A stretch of DNA of 64,000 nucleotides from Aeoliella straminimaris (lineage in GTDB: Bacteria; Planctomycetota; Planctomycetia; Pirellulales; Lacipirellulaceae), in assembly GCF_024054565.1 (NCBI RefSeq), contig NZ_JAMXLR010000026.1, positions 124,001 through 188,000 on the forward strand, given 5' to 3'. The notes under the pieces were generated by a model that saw nothing but the letters and a program-made list of their open reading frames with translations, ran no database searches and was not told the DNA's origin. Each line of letters opens with the position of its first letter. The first letter of the stretch is position 1. The translations under genes and the position numbers were made by a program. Positions 1 through 9,053 of this stretch are shown here, piece after piece.

Positions 1-1162
1 GATCGCCCAGTACTTGCGGCAAATCGTTCTTCAGCTCCGTCCGCACGCTGCTCCCCACCTCGCGATACATGAATGTCAGCGTGTCGCCAATCAGGGTATT
101 CAGGTCGATGGGCTGATTCACCATGTCGCGACGAATCACTGCATCGCGCAGCCGGCGGACGATGTTACTCAACTCCCTGGATGCCGAGATCATCCCTTCG
201 ACCGGTTCTTGGATCGTATCGGGTGGATCTCTGAACTGGAGCACCCCGGCCCACATCACAATCCGCTGAATTGGCGTATTCAGTTCGTGAGCGAAGCCGC
301 CAACCACCTCGCGAAGGCTCAGCGCGTGGCTCAACTCGGCCAGCTCTTTCTCGCGACGTTGCTTGTGCAACGTTTGGTCGACCATGCAAGCCAACACCAC
401 CGGTTTGCCATGATGTTCAAGGGGAGTCAAACCAATTTCAACCGGCACTTCGTGCCCGGCCTTGTGCATGCCGGTCAGTTCGCGACCTTCCCCCAACTGG
501 GTGACAGTTGGCTTATCGAAGTAAGAACCGACCAGCGCCGGATGGTGCTCGCGATACCGAGCCGGCACGAGCATGTCGACGCACTGACCAATCAGTTCGT
601 CTGCCGTGTAGCCAAACACGCGCTCGGTGGCCAGATTCACCATCAGGATCTTTCCCGTGTGATCGGCAACCAACATGGCGGTGGGGGCGTGCTGAATAAT
701 GGACTGGATGTCGTTCAGACGACTCGGCAGCGCAAGGGCTTTGGGCAGCGTGGGAAACAACGCCAGCACGGTGGCCCACGACACGATGGCCGTGATCACC
801 TTGGTAACGGCCGACAACCGATAGACGGGCCACCAGAAGATCGTGGCTTCCACCAGGTGAATCGTCCCACAAGCCAGGATGAATGCCGCAAACAGCCACC
901 ACACGGCCGGAAAAGCCCGATCCGAACGCTTGCGGGCAAATGCCAGGATGATCAAGGGAATGGCCGTATACGCCAGCCAAATCGCCAGATCGGCGACAAT
1001 GTGCGTCCAACCCAGCGTTGACGACCAATTGCCACAGTACCAGCGTGGTGGAAAACCAGTCGGGTCGAACACCCCCAAGGCGGGGTGAAACAGCAGGGCG
1101 ATGAACACCGAAATCAGCGCGGCGACGAGCAGCATCCGAATTGTCTTGCTGCTGAGGCGCAT
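1..1162 (-). CDS. Ethylene-receptor-like PAS sensor histidine kinase (3' end outside window)
   Basis: Start is the ATG at 1162; the reading frame is open to base 1, so only about 387 residues are seen. The N-terminus has a first membrane segment (about 10-25) followed by a three-helix membrane domain that matches the plant ETR1 ethylene-binding domain at its key positions. These are Asp58, Ala64-Tyr65, Ile68-Pro69, Phe94-Ile95, Cys98 and His102, all with the spacing of ETR1 Asp25, Tyr32, Pro36, Ile62, Cys65 and His69. Cys98 and His102 correspond to the copper ligands. A PAS domain follows (about 150-265), then a HisKA dimerisation helix with the H-box AHELNTP, phospho-acceptor near His292. 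The catalytic ATPase domain should lie beyond the window edge. Family knowledge: such domains occur in cyanobacteria and some other bacteria. That this protein binds ethylene is inferred from the residues only. Confidence 0.88.
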   Translation of the reverse strand, partial: MRLSSKTIRMLLVAALISVFIALLFHPALGVFDPTGFPPRWYCGNWSSTLGWTHIVADLAIWLAYTAIPLIILAFARKRSDRAFPAVWWLFAAFILACGTIHLVEATIFWWPVYRLSAVTKVITAIVSWATVLALFPTLPKALALPSRLNDIQSIIQHAPTAMLVADHTGKILMVNLATERVFGYTADELIGQCVDMLVPARYREHHPALVGSYFDKPTVTQLGEGRELTGMHKAGHEVPVEIGLTPLEHHGKPVVLACMVDQTLHKQRREKELAELSHALSLREVVGGFAHELNTPIQRIVMWAGVLQFRDPPDTIQEPVEGMISASRELSNIVRRLRDAVIRRDMVNQPIDLNTLIGDTLTFMYREVGSSVRTELKNDLPQVLGD

Positions 1163-1634
1163 TGTTCCGTTCGCTTTTCCGCAGGCCACCCATCCACCGG
1201 TGCCTGCGCTACGCTGGCAGCGGCCATTCATTTCTTCCTTTGCATTGAACGCGCTGGGACTGACGCCGTCAAGCTGCACAGACGGGATGTTTTTGCAATC
1301 CAGGGCTCGCCTGCTAAACGCAACAACCACCAGTGGGGGGAGTTGCTTGCGCAATAGGATTCGCCGCCCGTCCATCAGTTCCACTCATGATCACCAGAGT
1401 GGGTTCGCTCGAGTGCTCATGCCGTACGCAGAAAAGATCATCCAACGGGCCATGTTTGGAAACCACCAACCGTGCCGATGCATCGGTGACGGGTTGTAAC
1501 GATTCTGCGGTCCGTATCGTGCCGCGCTGCCAATTGGGACAACTCGCTTCAGTATGCCTGTCGAGCAGGCTCTGTGAGGTAGGCTTTTGCTGGAGATACG
1601 GTCAGCTAAATCCAAAAACAGAGGCACCTCGCCG
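1163..1634. other. Divergent intergenic region
   Basis: This is the 472-base space between the divergent sensor kinase and AAA+ ATPase genes. I see no convincing gene, RNA or repeat in it; promoters for both flanking genes must lie here, but none matches a consensus well enough to mark. Confidence 0.4.
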
Positions 1635-3662
1635 ATGCACACAATCGAACACCCCGAAACGCTTCCAGCCGAGGAGCAAGCGGTCGTTCAATTGGCCGCC
1701 AAGAACCGAGGCTCGTTTGAGATCATGACTCGGTCCGACACCCGTGGACCTGCCGTCCGTGGCGGACGGGACAAGCTATACGACCCGAAGGACCCAGATT
1801 ACGCCATGCGATGCTGCGAGGTGATTCCACACCTCATCGAACTGCAGCTGATACGGCAATCGGGTAGTCCCAAGCGGTTCGAGCTGACCAACTACGGCTG
1901 GCAACTAAGTCGAAACCTGACAGCGAAACTCAAAGAGCAACAAGGAGACGTGGTGGAGCAATCGCAGGACTCAATCAACGTAACGGCACCGATTCAACGC
2001 TCAGCGGAGCCCACTTCGGAGCCACCACCGATGATGGAGAACGCGTTGACCTACGCCAAATCGGCAATATCGGCGGAACAGGAAAACGAGGAACAACCGT
2101 CGTCGGCCGAAACAACCTCACCTGAGGGTTCGGACTCGATCGAAAGCATGATGACCTACGCCCAGTCGGCCGTAGCGGCTGAACTGGCTTCCGATTCGGA
2201 TCCCCCCCCCGGCGAAGCGGCTCCACCGCAGGAGGAGGAAGCGGCATCAGCACGCGATTCTGCCCCCATCGCCCAACGCGAGGAGCAAAACGAGGTCGAC
2301 CGCGGGGCTGGAGCTCCTTCGGCGCTGCCCCCCGATTTTGGCGGAGGGTCCAAGAAGATCGATAGCGGGCTGGTCGCAGCCCTGGGACTCGACGACGGTT
2401 TCCTCCCCCCCGAGCCACGCTCGCTGGAGGAGACCGGCTTGAGCGGCGCGATCGTGGAAGACCTGATCCTGAAAGTGGTAGCCAACGCCGGTTCGAAGAC
2501 AGGACGCCAAATCTCGGAGTCGCTTTGTCTGCCGCTACCGATTCTGGAAGACTGCTTTACCACGCTCCGCAACCGCCAGCACTTGGCGCCTACCGGCTCG
2601 GCCATGCTGGGCGATTACGTCTACCAATTGACCGACAAGGGCCGAGAACGGGCCCGCCTGGCGATGAAGGAATGCGCCTACACCGGGCCCGCGCCAGTAC
2701 TGCTGGAAGACTATGTCGACTCGGTCGAGGCCCAGACCATCCGCACCGAGAAGCCAAAACGCGACCGGCTGGAGCAAGCCTTCTCCGACATCAACGTCGA
2801 ACCAGAGATGCTCGAGCAGCTAGGCCCCGCCATTAGCGCCGGTCGCGGCATGTTCATCTACGGTCCGCCCGGCAACGGCAAGACCACCATCGCCCAACGA
2901 ATCACCCGCTGCTTCGGTCAGAACGTCTTGATCCCCTACGCTATTGTCGAAGATGGCCAGATCATCAAACTGTACGACGCTGCCTGCCACGAGCGTGTCA
3001 GCTCGGAGCTCTCGAGCCTGCTGAAGGACAACGAACACGACCAGCGTTGGGTGCGTATCCGTCGACCGACCGTAGTGGTGGGTGGCGAACTGACGATGGA
3101 CAGCCTGGAACTGAAGCACGATCCCGTCAGCCACATCAGCGAAGCCTCGCTGCAACTGAAAAGCAACTGTGGCAGCCTGCTGATCGACGACTTCGGGCGG
3201 CAACGCGTCAATCCGACCGACCTGTTGAATCGCTGGATCGTTCCGCTGGAAAACCGCATCGACTATCTGAGCCTGGCCAACGGCAAGAAAATCCAGGTAC
3301 CTTTCGAGCAGTTGATTATCTTCTCGACCAACCTCGAGCCTCACGATCTGGCCGACGACGCGTTCCTGCGGCGAATTCCGTTCAAGATCGAGATTGGTGC
3401 TCCGACCCGCGAGGAGTTCATCAAGTTGTTTGGCATGTTTGCCGGCAAGCTGAAAGTCGACTGCCCACTGGAGTCGCTGGAGTACCTGCTGGCCGCCCAC
3501 TACGAGTCGTGCAACCGGCCACTGCGTCGGTGCCAGGCTCGCGACTTGCTGGATCAGGCGCTACATTACTGCGAGTACAATGAGCTGCCCATCGTAGCGA
3601 CGCCCGAGATCCTCGATCACGCGGTGCACAACTACTTCACCGCCATGACTGGCGGGGAGTAG
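1635..3662 (+). CDS. AAA+ ATPase with two winged-helix-like domains
   Basis: A 675-residue soluble protein. The region around residues 40-95 and a second around 270-345 look like winged-helix modules (the latter with an ITDKG-type 'QLTDKGRERARL' end). They are separated by an acidic, Glu/Ser/Pro-rich linker with a repeated 'MTYAQSA/LTYAKSA' motif. The C-terminal AAA+ module has a Walker A GPPGNGKTT at about residue 410, a Walker B LLIDDFGR at about 515, a sensor-1-like FSTN and an arginine-finger-like FLRRIPFK. Start choice: the ATG at 1635 is preferred over an in-frame TTG at 1587. The substrate is unknown. Its neighbours are CBS/pseudo-GGDEF, FHA/pseudo-EAL and kinase-tubulin genes, suggesting a regulatory or assembly ATPase. 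Winged helices could bind DNA or a protein partner. Confidence 0.85.
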   Translation: MHTIEHPETLPAEEQAVVQLAAKNRGSFEIMTRSDTRGPAVRGGRDKLYDPKDPDYAMRCCEVIPHLIELQLIRQSGSPKRFELTNYGWQLSRNLTAKLKEQQGDVVEQSQDSINVTAPIQRSAEPTSEPPPMMENALTYAKSAISAEQENEEQPSSAETTSPEGSDSIESMMTYAQSAVAAELASDSDPPPGEAAPPQEEEAASARDSAPIAQREEQNEVDRGAGAPSALPPDFGGGSKKIDSGLVAALGLDDGFLPPEPRSLEETGLSGAIVEDLILKVVANAGSKTGRQISESLCLPLPILEDCFTTLRNRQHLAPTGSAMLGDYVYQLTDKGRERARLAMKECAYTGPAPVLLEDYVDSVEAQTIRTEKPKRDRLEQAFSDINVEPEMLEQLGPAISAGRGMFIYGPPGNGKTTIAQRITRCFGQNVLIPYAIVEDGQIIKLYDAACHERVSSELSSLLKDNEHDQRWVRIRRPTVVVGGELTMDSLELKHDPVSHISEASLQLKSNCGSLLIDDFGRQRVNPTDLLNRWIVPLENRIDYLSLANGKKIQVPFEQLIIFSTNLEPHDLADDAFLRRIPFKIEIGAPTREEFIKLFGMFAGKLKVDCPLESLEYLLAAHYESCNRPLRRCQARDLLDQALHYCEYNELPIVATPEILDHAVHNYFTAMTGGE

Positions 3663-3960
3663 GCGTCGAGCACCAGCGTATTTTCCGACTGGGTGTGCCA
3701 GTTGGGCGTCGGTGCGTTGCTTCGCCGCGCGGAAGCCGATGCGGGCGAATGGCCATTTGTCGATGCAGGCCAGTAAAACAGCGGGCCAACCTCGCAAGCC
3801 CAACCGGAACGCCAAGAATGTAAGTGCTCCAAGGGTCGGTAGCGGTCACGGTAAGATCAGCCGAGGCTCTACGCCTCGTTCCAAGGGTTCCGGACGGCAC
3901 CAAGCTCGGCGCAGATCATGCAACGGAAAGGAGAGACCCCAAGAGTTTATGTCGCGTGCC
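3663..3960. other. Convergent intergenic region
   Basis: A 298-base space between the ends of two convergent genes. It contains a short dyad, CGAGGC at 3862-3867 paired with GCCTCG at 3873-3878 around a five-base loop, without a T-run. Similar gaggc/gcctc dyads occur elsewhere in the window. No gene is supported here. Confidence 0.35.
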
Positions 3961-5403
3961 CTAGTGGGTTGCTCCCGCCATGCGGGACGCCCCCGCCCGG
4001 TTGGGGACTACCGGTACCACCAGCGAGGCGGTGGTGGGCTCGGCCGCCTCGGGCGAACGATAGCGATCGGCATGCATCTGATCGAGCACCAGGCTGGCCA
4101 GGCCTTCGCAGGTCAGGTACCCGATGGGCCGTTGCTGCTGGTCGACCACTACGAGGTAGTCGCTGTCGGTCGTATTGAATGCTTCGAACAGGTCGCTCAA
4201 TGGTTGGTGGTGCTCGATGGTGTGTGGCTGACAGGTGGAACTGGGCAAACCAAGCTGGGCGTCGGCAAAATGCAGCACGCTGTCGAGCTTTCCTTCCTCG
4301 TCCACAATGGGCAGGCAGGGCAGTTGCAAGCTGGGTGCAGAGATAGACGACTCGTAGCCATTTTCCACCTGATCGCGGGTGAGGATGGCAGGAAACAGTT
4401 CCATCATGTCCTGGGCCACGGCGTCCTCAAACGGTACTCCGGCGTCCATATCGGCACGCCACTCGGCGATGCGACCCTGAACGTCGGCGGCCATAGCGAT
4501 GTAATTGCCGCCAAACCAGCGAACCTGCTGCAGGGTCGACTCGCAACGGTTAAGCTGCTCGCCGGCGGCAACGCTCTCGTCCCACTTGGCGATGATGGCA
4601 GAAAGCGTCGGCAGCGAGCGGATTTCCCGCACCAGGGTGTCGCTGGCCGAAAAAGTGGTAGCAATGGACTCGGCAAATTGCCGCGCGGCTTCGATGCCGC
4701 GGCTCAACGTTACGAGCAGGGCATTGTCCTCCAGTACGCCGCATAATTCCCCTTCCTCAACCTGGTCCTGTACACAACGCCCCAGCATCGACATCAGGTG
4801 CCGGGCGGCATGATTGCCGTACTGTTGATGAATCTGGTCGAGGTAGTCGATGCCGAACACCACGCAAGTTGCTGGGGGTTGGCTCGATTCGCTGAGCAAT
4901 TTCGCCATGCCGCGACGGGTAAGTAGCCCGGTCAGGGCGTCGCGGCGTCCGCGACGTGCCAGGCGATGCTCGAACTCCAGCCTGCGGACGCCCGCCCGCA
5001 GGCGAGTGAGCAACTCGCCCGTGTTGACGGGGAAGCGAATCACATCGTCGGCTCCATCGAGCAGCAGTCGTTCGGCCGCATTGGGTTTGTCGATCGCGAT
5101 GCGGTAAACGTATTCAGGTGTGCGGGGAAGCGCCAGTACTTCGGCCGCGGCGTCGCTGTCCCGGGTATCCAACAGTAGCAGTCCAGGCTGCTTACTCCGC
5201 CGGCAGGGGCTTTCGTCGCTGTAGTCGCAGGTTGCGGTTACCTGGTACCCAAACAGCGAAAGCGTCCACGAAAGGTTGCACAGCAACTCTCGATCGGTCG
5301 ACACGATGGTAATGGCCAGATCGGTGGTAGGGATGCTCACGGCCTGACGGCTCCTGGTAGTAAGAGAAAATCGCTCGGACACATACGGAAGTCTAGCATT
5401 CAT
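3961..5403 (-). CDS. REC-like / degenerate GGDEF / CBS-domain regulator
   Basis: 480 residues, no membrane segment. Residues 28-145 resemble a response-regulator receiver with a possible acceptor Asp79 (LLLLDTRD), but the usual conserved Lys near the end is replaced by FPVN. Residues about 152-310 have the entry motif of a diguanylate cyclase (DALTGLLTRRG). However, the GGDEF signature is replaced by a 'GVLEDN' stretch and the Asp/Asn metal residues are not evident, so cyclase activity is unlikely. Residues about 340-455 look like a CBS pair (FPAILTRDQVENGYES; YLVVVDQQQRPIGYLT), a common adenine-nucleotide sensor. It is divergent to the FHA/pseudo-EAL gene, so the two may share a control region. 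Likely a sensor/adaptor; the ligand is unknown. Confidence 0.83.
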   Translation of the reverse strand: MNARLPYVSERFSLTTRSRQAVSIPTTDLAITIVSTDRELLCNLSWTLSLFGYQVTATCDYSDESPCRRSKQPGLLLLDTRDSDAAAEVLALPRTPEYVYRIAIDKPNAAERLLLDGADDVIRFPVNTGELLTRLRAGVRRLEFEHRLARRGRRDALTGLLTRRGMAKLLSESSQPPATCVVFGIDYLDQIHQQYGNHAARHLMSMLGRCVQDQVEEGELCGVLEDNALLVTLSRGIEAARQFAESIATTFSASDTLVREIRSLPTLSAIIAKWDESVAAGEQLNRCESTLQQVRWFGGNYIAMAADVQGRIAEWRADMDAGVPFEDAVAQDMMELFPAILTRDQVENGYESSISAPSLQLPCLPIVDEEGKLDSVLHFADAQLGLPSSTCQPHTIEHHQPLSDLFEAFNTTDSDYLVVVDQQQRPIGYLTCEGLASLVLDQMHADRYRSPEAAEPTTASLVVPVVPNRAGASRMAGATH

Positions 5404-5524
5404 CCACAGCAGCAGCGCCTGACGGAATGCAATGAGCTAGAGTTTTCATGTGCGGAGGTGATTGCGCGATGGGATTATTGCGCTCTCCGGCACGACTTGT
5501 CCGCATCTCGACGAGGAATACCCG

Positions 5525-6649
5525 GTGTTTTCGACAACACATCCGGACGGCGATGTTCGACCGCGCTTCGAGTACTACCCACTCGACAGCACCAAATTGC
5601 AGACCGTTGAAATCAACGAGTTTCCGTTCGTTGTTGGTCGGTCGGCTGCTGCCTCATTCCAAATTAATTCGACATCGGTTTCGCGCGAGCACGCCGAGGT
5701 TGTGCGTACGCCCACGGGTTTCTGTGTCCGCGATCTGGGCAGCACCAACGGCACGACGGTGAATGGTTGCCCGGTGCGCGAGACCCCCATCGTGGATGGC
5801 GACTCGGTGAGCTTTGCGGACGTGGAAATGACTTTCGTCTGCACGTCGATGAATCGGCTGCAACGAACGCTTACCAAACCACTGCCTCGCAAGAAGCCAG
5901 CCGCGGAGTTACCCGGCGCTTCGCCCGAACTGGCCGCCACACGCAGCTTGAGCGAAGCCTTGTTACTGCAGGCGATTCCGCTGGAATGGCAGCGCCTAAC
6001 CGACACCGACAGCGGTGAAGTGTTGATGAACACGGCGCGGGTGATGCCACCGCTGGACGATCAGATCGGCCAGGCGGATGCCAAGGTTCCCACCCGCGTG
6101 GCCGCACGACTGGAACTGCTGGCATGGCACCTGGCCGCTGAGCAGATGGACGACCGCGCCGATTCCGAGGCCCTGCTGCTGTGCGTCACGCAGCAGGAAT
6201 CTCTGGACGAACGGTTGCTGGACGCCGTGGATGAGGTGGCCGGAGTGCTGCGGACCACCCGCCCGCTGGGCGTGGTGGTCAACTGGGAATGGGCCACAGC
6301 CGCGCCCGACGCCCTGCGTCACCTGAGTCGTTTGCAGCGTCAAGGTTACCGCGTGGTGTACAACGAGTTCGCCGGCGGGGGAGGTGGCATTGAATCGATG
6401 GAGACGGCAGTGCCGGAATATCTGGTCCTGTCCAGCGCCATGGTGCACGACGTCGTTAATCAGCCACGGCGGATGCAGCGGCTCGAGATCGTGCGGGCGG
6501 CCTGCGCTGCTCAGCGCATCAAAGTGGCCCTGCCTGCGAACATCGCGGCCGCCGACCAACAGGCCTGCTGCAACCTGGGGATTCACTTTGCCCAGCAATG
6601 CAACCCATCAGCTGCCAACGATCCACTGTTGGCAGTTGCTCCTGCCTGA
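5525..6649 (+). CDS. FHA domain protein fused to a degenerate EAL domain
   Basis: About 374 residues from the GTG at 5525, chosen because GAGGAA lies about 8 bases upstream; a TTG at 5462 is the alternative. The first 120 residues are an FHA phosphothreonine-binding domain with the canonical GRS, SxxH (VSREHAEV) and GSTNGT motifs. The C-terminal 190 residues follow the outline of an EAL phosphodiesterase: a LSRLQRQGYRVVYNEF strand-helix-strand at the DDFG position, a VPEYLVLSS strand at the 'DYLKID' position, and an IKVALPANI strand near 'VVAEGVE'. The EAL and DDFG catalytic residues are missing, so it should not hydrolyse c-di-GMP, though it might bind it. The FHA half could read phosphorylation by the kinase encoded next downstream. 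Confidence 0.82.
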   Translation: MFSTTHPDGDVRPRFEYYPLDSTKLQTVEINEFPFVVGRSAAASFQINSTSVSREHAEVVRTPTGFCVRDLGSTNGTTVNGCPVRETPIVDGDSVSFADVEMTFVCTSMNRLQRTLTKPLPRKKPAAELPGASPELAATRSLSEALLLQAIPLEWQRLTDTDSGEVLMNTARVMPPLDDQIGQADAKVPTRVAARLELLAWHLAAEQMDDRADSEALLLCVTQQESLDERLLDAVDEVAGVLRTTRPLGVVVNWEWATAAPDALRHLSRLQRQGYRVVYNEFAGGGGGIESMETAVPEYLVLSSAMVHDVVNQPRRMQRLEIVRAACAAQRIKVALPANIAAADQQACCNLGIHFAQQCNPSAANDPLLAVAPA

Positions 6650-6689
6650 GATGCACGGCCACTAACTGCTTCCTTTGCCTAATGCCGAA

Positions 6690-9053
6690 ATGACTATGTC
6701 CACCTCCTCATCTCCTGCCATCCAGCTTCCTGACGGTTACGTCGCCATCGACCGAATCGGCTCGGGTGGGTATGGCGAGGTATGGAGGGCCACCGCGCCC
6801 GGTGGTATGGAAAAAGCGGTCAAAGTGGTTTTTGGTCAGTGCGACGACGAACTGGCTGAACGGGAACTAAAGAGTCTCGAGCGTATTCGCGAAGTGCGCC
6901 ATCCTTTCGTGCTGTCGCTCGAACGGTTCGAAGTGGTCGGCGGGCGACTGGTGATTGTCACCGAGCTGGCCGACATGAGCCTGGATGATTGTTTCCGCAA
7001 GTACGTCGCGAAGGACGAAACGGGCATCCCCCGCGATGAGTTGATCGTCTACATGAGGGATGCCGCCGAAGCACTCGACTGTCTGGTCGAACGTCATTCG
7101 TTGCAGCACCTGGACATCAAACCCGAAAACCTGCTGGTGGTTGGCGAACACGTAAAGGTTGGCGACTTTGGCCTGGTGAAGGAACTGGCCACGCGGACGC
7201 TCAACTCGATGATGGGTGGCATGACGCCACTGTACTCGGCGCCAGAGGTGTTCGACGACAATCCTTCGCCGCGCAGCGACCAATACAGCCTGGCGATCGT
7301 TTTCCAGCACATGCTCACCGGCCATCCACCGTTTCCCGGCCGGACCCCAGCTCAACTGGCCAAGCAGCACACCCAAGCCGAACCGATTCTGCAAGGTCTC
7401 TGCGATGGGGACCGGCAGGTGGTTCGCAAGGCGCTGGCCAAACGTCCCGAACAACGATTCTCCTCGTGCCGCGAGTTTGTGGCGGCACTGGCCGCTGGAG
7501 GGTTGCACCCACCCAAGCCAGTCGTCCCCAAAGCACCACAGCGCAAGCCGGCTGAACCAGCACGCAAAGACGACGATACCCGATCGAACTCCATCTTTCC
7601 CACCCAACGAGCTGGTGAGGACCCCCGCCCTGCCGCGCCCAGCCGTCCAAGTGGAACCGCTGCCCCATCCGGCGCAGCCAGCTCGCTGCAATTCCCAGAA
7701 GTCAATTCCAAGGTCGAGGACGTCGAGTGCCCGGAGATCGATCTGCAGGACGCGATCACCACGCCCACGATGTTCATCGGTTTGGGTGGATTGGGAATGA
7801 AGCTATTGAACACCGTCCGTGGCCGGATTCTCGAGACGCAGGACCCCGAAACGTGTCGGGCGCACATTGGTTGGCTAGCCATCGACACCGATCGGGAAGC
7901 CCTGAAGGAGGCGGCCAGCCACCTGAAGGAAGACATCCTGCACAGCGACGAGATGCTCTGTATTCCGCTCCGCCGTCCCAAGGAATATGGCGAGCGTTCG
8001 CGGCAACTGTTGAGCTGGGTGAGTCGGCGGTGGTTGTACAATATTCCCCGCTCGCTGGAAACGCGTGGCTATCGACCCCTCGGCCGTATTGCCGCGGTGG
8101 ACCATGCCGAAGCAATACTCAGCAACATCTACACCAAGCTGTTCCAGCTCATCGATAAGAATCCCGGCGTAACTTCACTGCGGGTTGTGGTGCTTTCCAG
8201 CACCAGTGGCGGCACCGGTGCTGGCACTGTGATCGACATCGGCCAGGCTGCCCGTTCGCTGGCGGCCGATCTGAATGTAAGTATCGAAGTCGATGCGGTG
8301 TTGGCGATGCCCGAGCGCACTGCGGGAACGGCCGAGTCGCTATCGATTGCCAACACGTTCGCGCTGCTGACCGAGTTGGCACACACGCAGCGCCAGGGCA
8401 ACGCCGGCCTGTCCCCAGCCACTGGTCCTGCTGCACGCTACGAATCGGCCGCCGAGCCATTCGACACGGTGTTCTGGCTGCCGATTCCACCACGCAACCA
8501 GTCCAACGACTACAACCAGACATTTGCCTCGATTGGCGAAACTCTCGCATTCGAAGCCAATGTGCCCGAAGCAGCGATGTCGCTGAAGAAGTGCCGCCAA
8601 TCGGGTGCGGCGGCCGATTTCCGATTGCAATCGTTCGCGGCCGCACTAATCGGTCCTTCGGATTCCGCGGCCGACCTGCTCGAACGTTGCCAGCCGAACC
8701 TCCACGGGTACGGCTACCAGCGACGCCGGCTCGCCATCGGACTTTCGATTGATACGGTGGCCGAAGTGCTGCGTGGTGACTTGCCGACCCTTGGAACCTG
8801 CGAGGCATCTTGTGCCCGAGCCGTGTTCGTCTCCATGGCTTCGGGCATCGATCCACTACACATTGCCGCCAACCTGGCGGAATTCTACCCCGATATCTCC
8901 GAAGCCGCCGGAAGGCTTCATGCGCGCGAAGACATCGAATGGACCGACCTGCGCACGACGGCTGGCGCCGCGGCCGAGAAGAAGCCCACTCCCGTGGCGG
9001 CCCCCGCGCTGAATACCGACCATCCGACAATGCAACAACCGGCAACCGCTTAG
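6690..9053 (+). CDS. Ser/Thr protein kinase fused to an FtsZ/tubulin-like GTPase domain
   Basis: About 787 residues. Residues 17-270 form a Hanks-type kinase: Gly loop IGSGGYGEVW, ATP-binding Lys in KAVKVV, catalytic loop HLDIKPEN (the Arg of HRD is absent), DFG and SAPE. A Pro-rich linker (about 272-345) follows. From residue 361 a tubulin/FtsZ-type domain starts with FIGLGGLGMKLLN, then WLAIDTDREAL (the FtsZ T3-loop position) and the tubulin signature SGGTGAGT near residue 506. After that comes AMPERTAGTAES, where FtsZ has its nucleotide-contacting loop. There is no membrane helix. It starts 40 bases after the FHA gene, so they are probably co-transcribed. An ATG at 6696 is an equally possible start. 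Bacterial 'Tubulin_2'-type domains are known, but their function is not well defined; fusion to a kinase suggests self-regulated assembly. Confidence 0.86.
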   Translation: MTMSTSSSPAIQLPDGYVAIDRIGSGGYGEVWRATAPGGMEKAVKVVFGQCDDELAERELKSLERIREVRHPFVLSLERFEVVGGRLVIVTELADMSLDDCFRKYVAKDETGIPRDELIVYMRDAAEALDCLVERHSLQHLDIKPENLLVVGEHVKVGDFGLVKELATRTLNSMMGGMTPLYSAPEVFDDNPSPRSDQYSLAIVFQHMLTGHPPFPGRTPAQLAKQHTQAEPILQGLCDGDRQVVRKALAKRPEQRFSSCREFVAALAAGGLHPPKPVVPKAPQRKPAEPARKDDDTRSNSIFPTQRAGEDPRPAAPSRPSGTAAPSGAASSLQFPEVNSKVEDVECPEIDLQDAITTPTMFIGLGGLGMKLLNTVRGRILETQDPETCRAHIGWLAIDTDREALKEAASHLKEDILHSDEMLCIPLRRPKEYGERSRQLLSWVSRRWLYNIPRSLETRGYRPLGRIAAVDHAEAILSNIYTKLFQLIDKNPGVTSLRVVVLSSTSGGTGAGTVIDIGQAARSLAADLNVSIEVDAVLAMPERTAGTAESLSIANTFALLTELAHTQRQGNAGLSPATGPAARYESAAEPFDTVFWLPIPPRNQSNDYNQTFASIGETLAFEANVPEAAMSLKKCRQSGAAADFRLQSFAAALIGPSDSAADLLERCQPNLHGYGYQRRRLAIGLSIDTVAEVLRGDLPTLGTCEASCARAVFVSMASGIDPLHIAANLAEFYPDISEAAGRLHAREDIEWTDLRTTAGAAAEKKPTPVAAPALNTDHPTMQQPATA

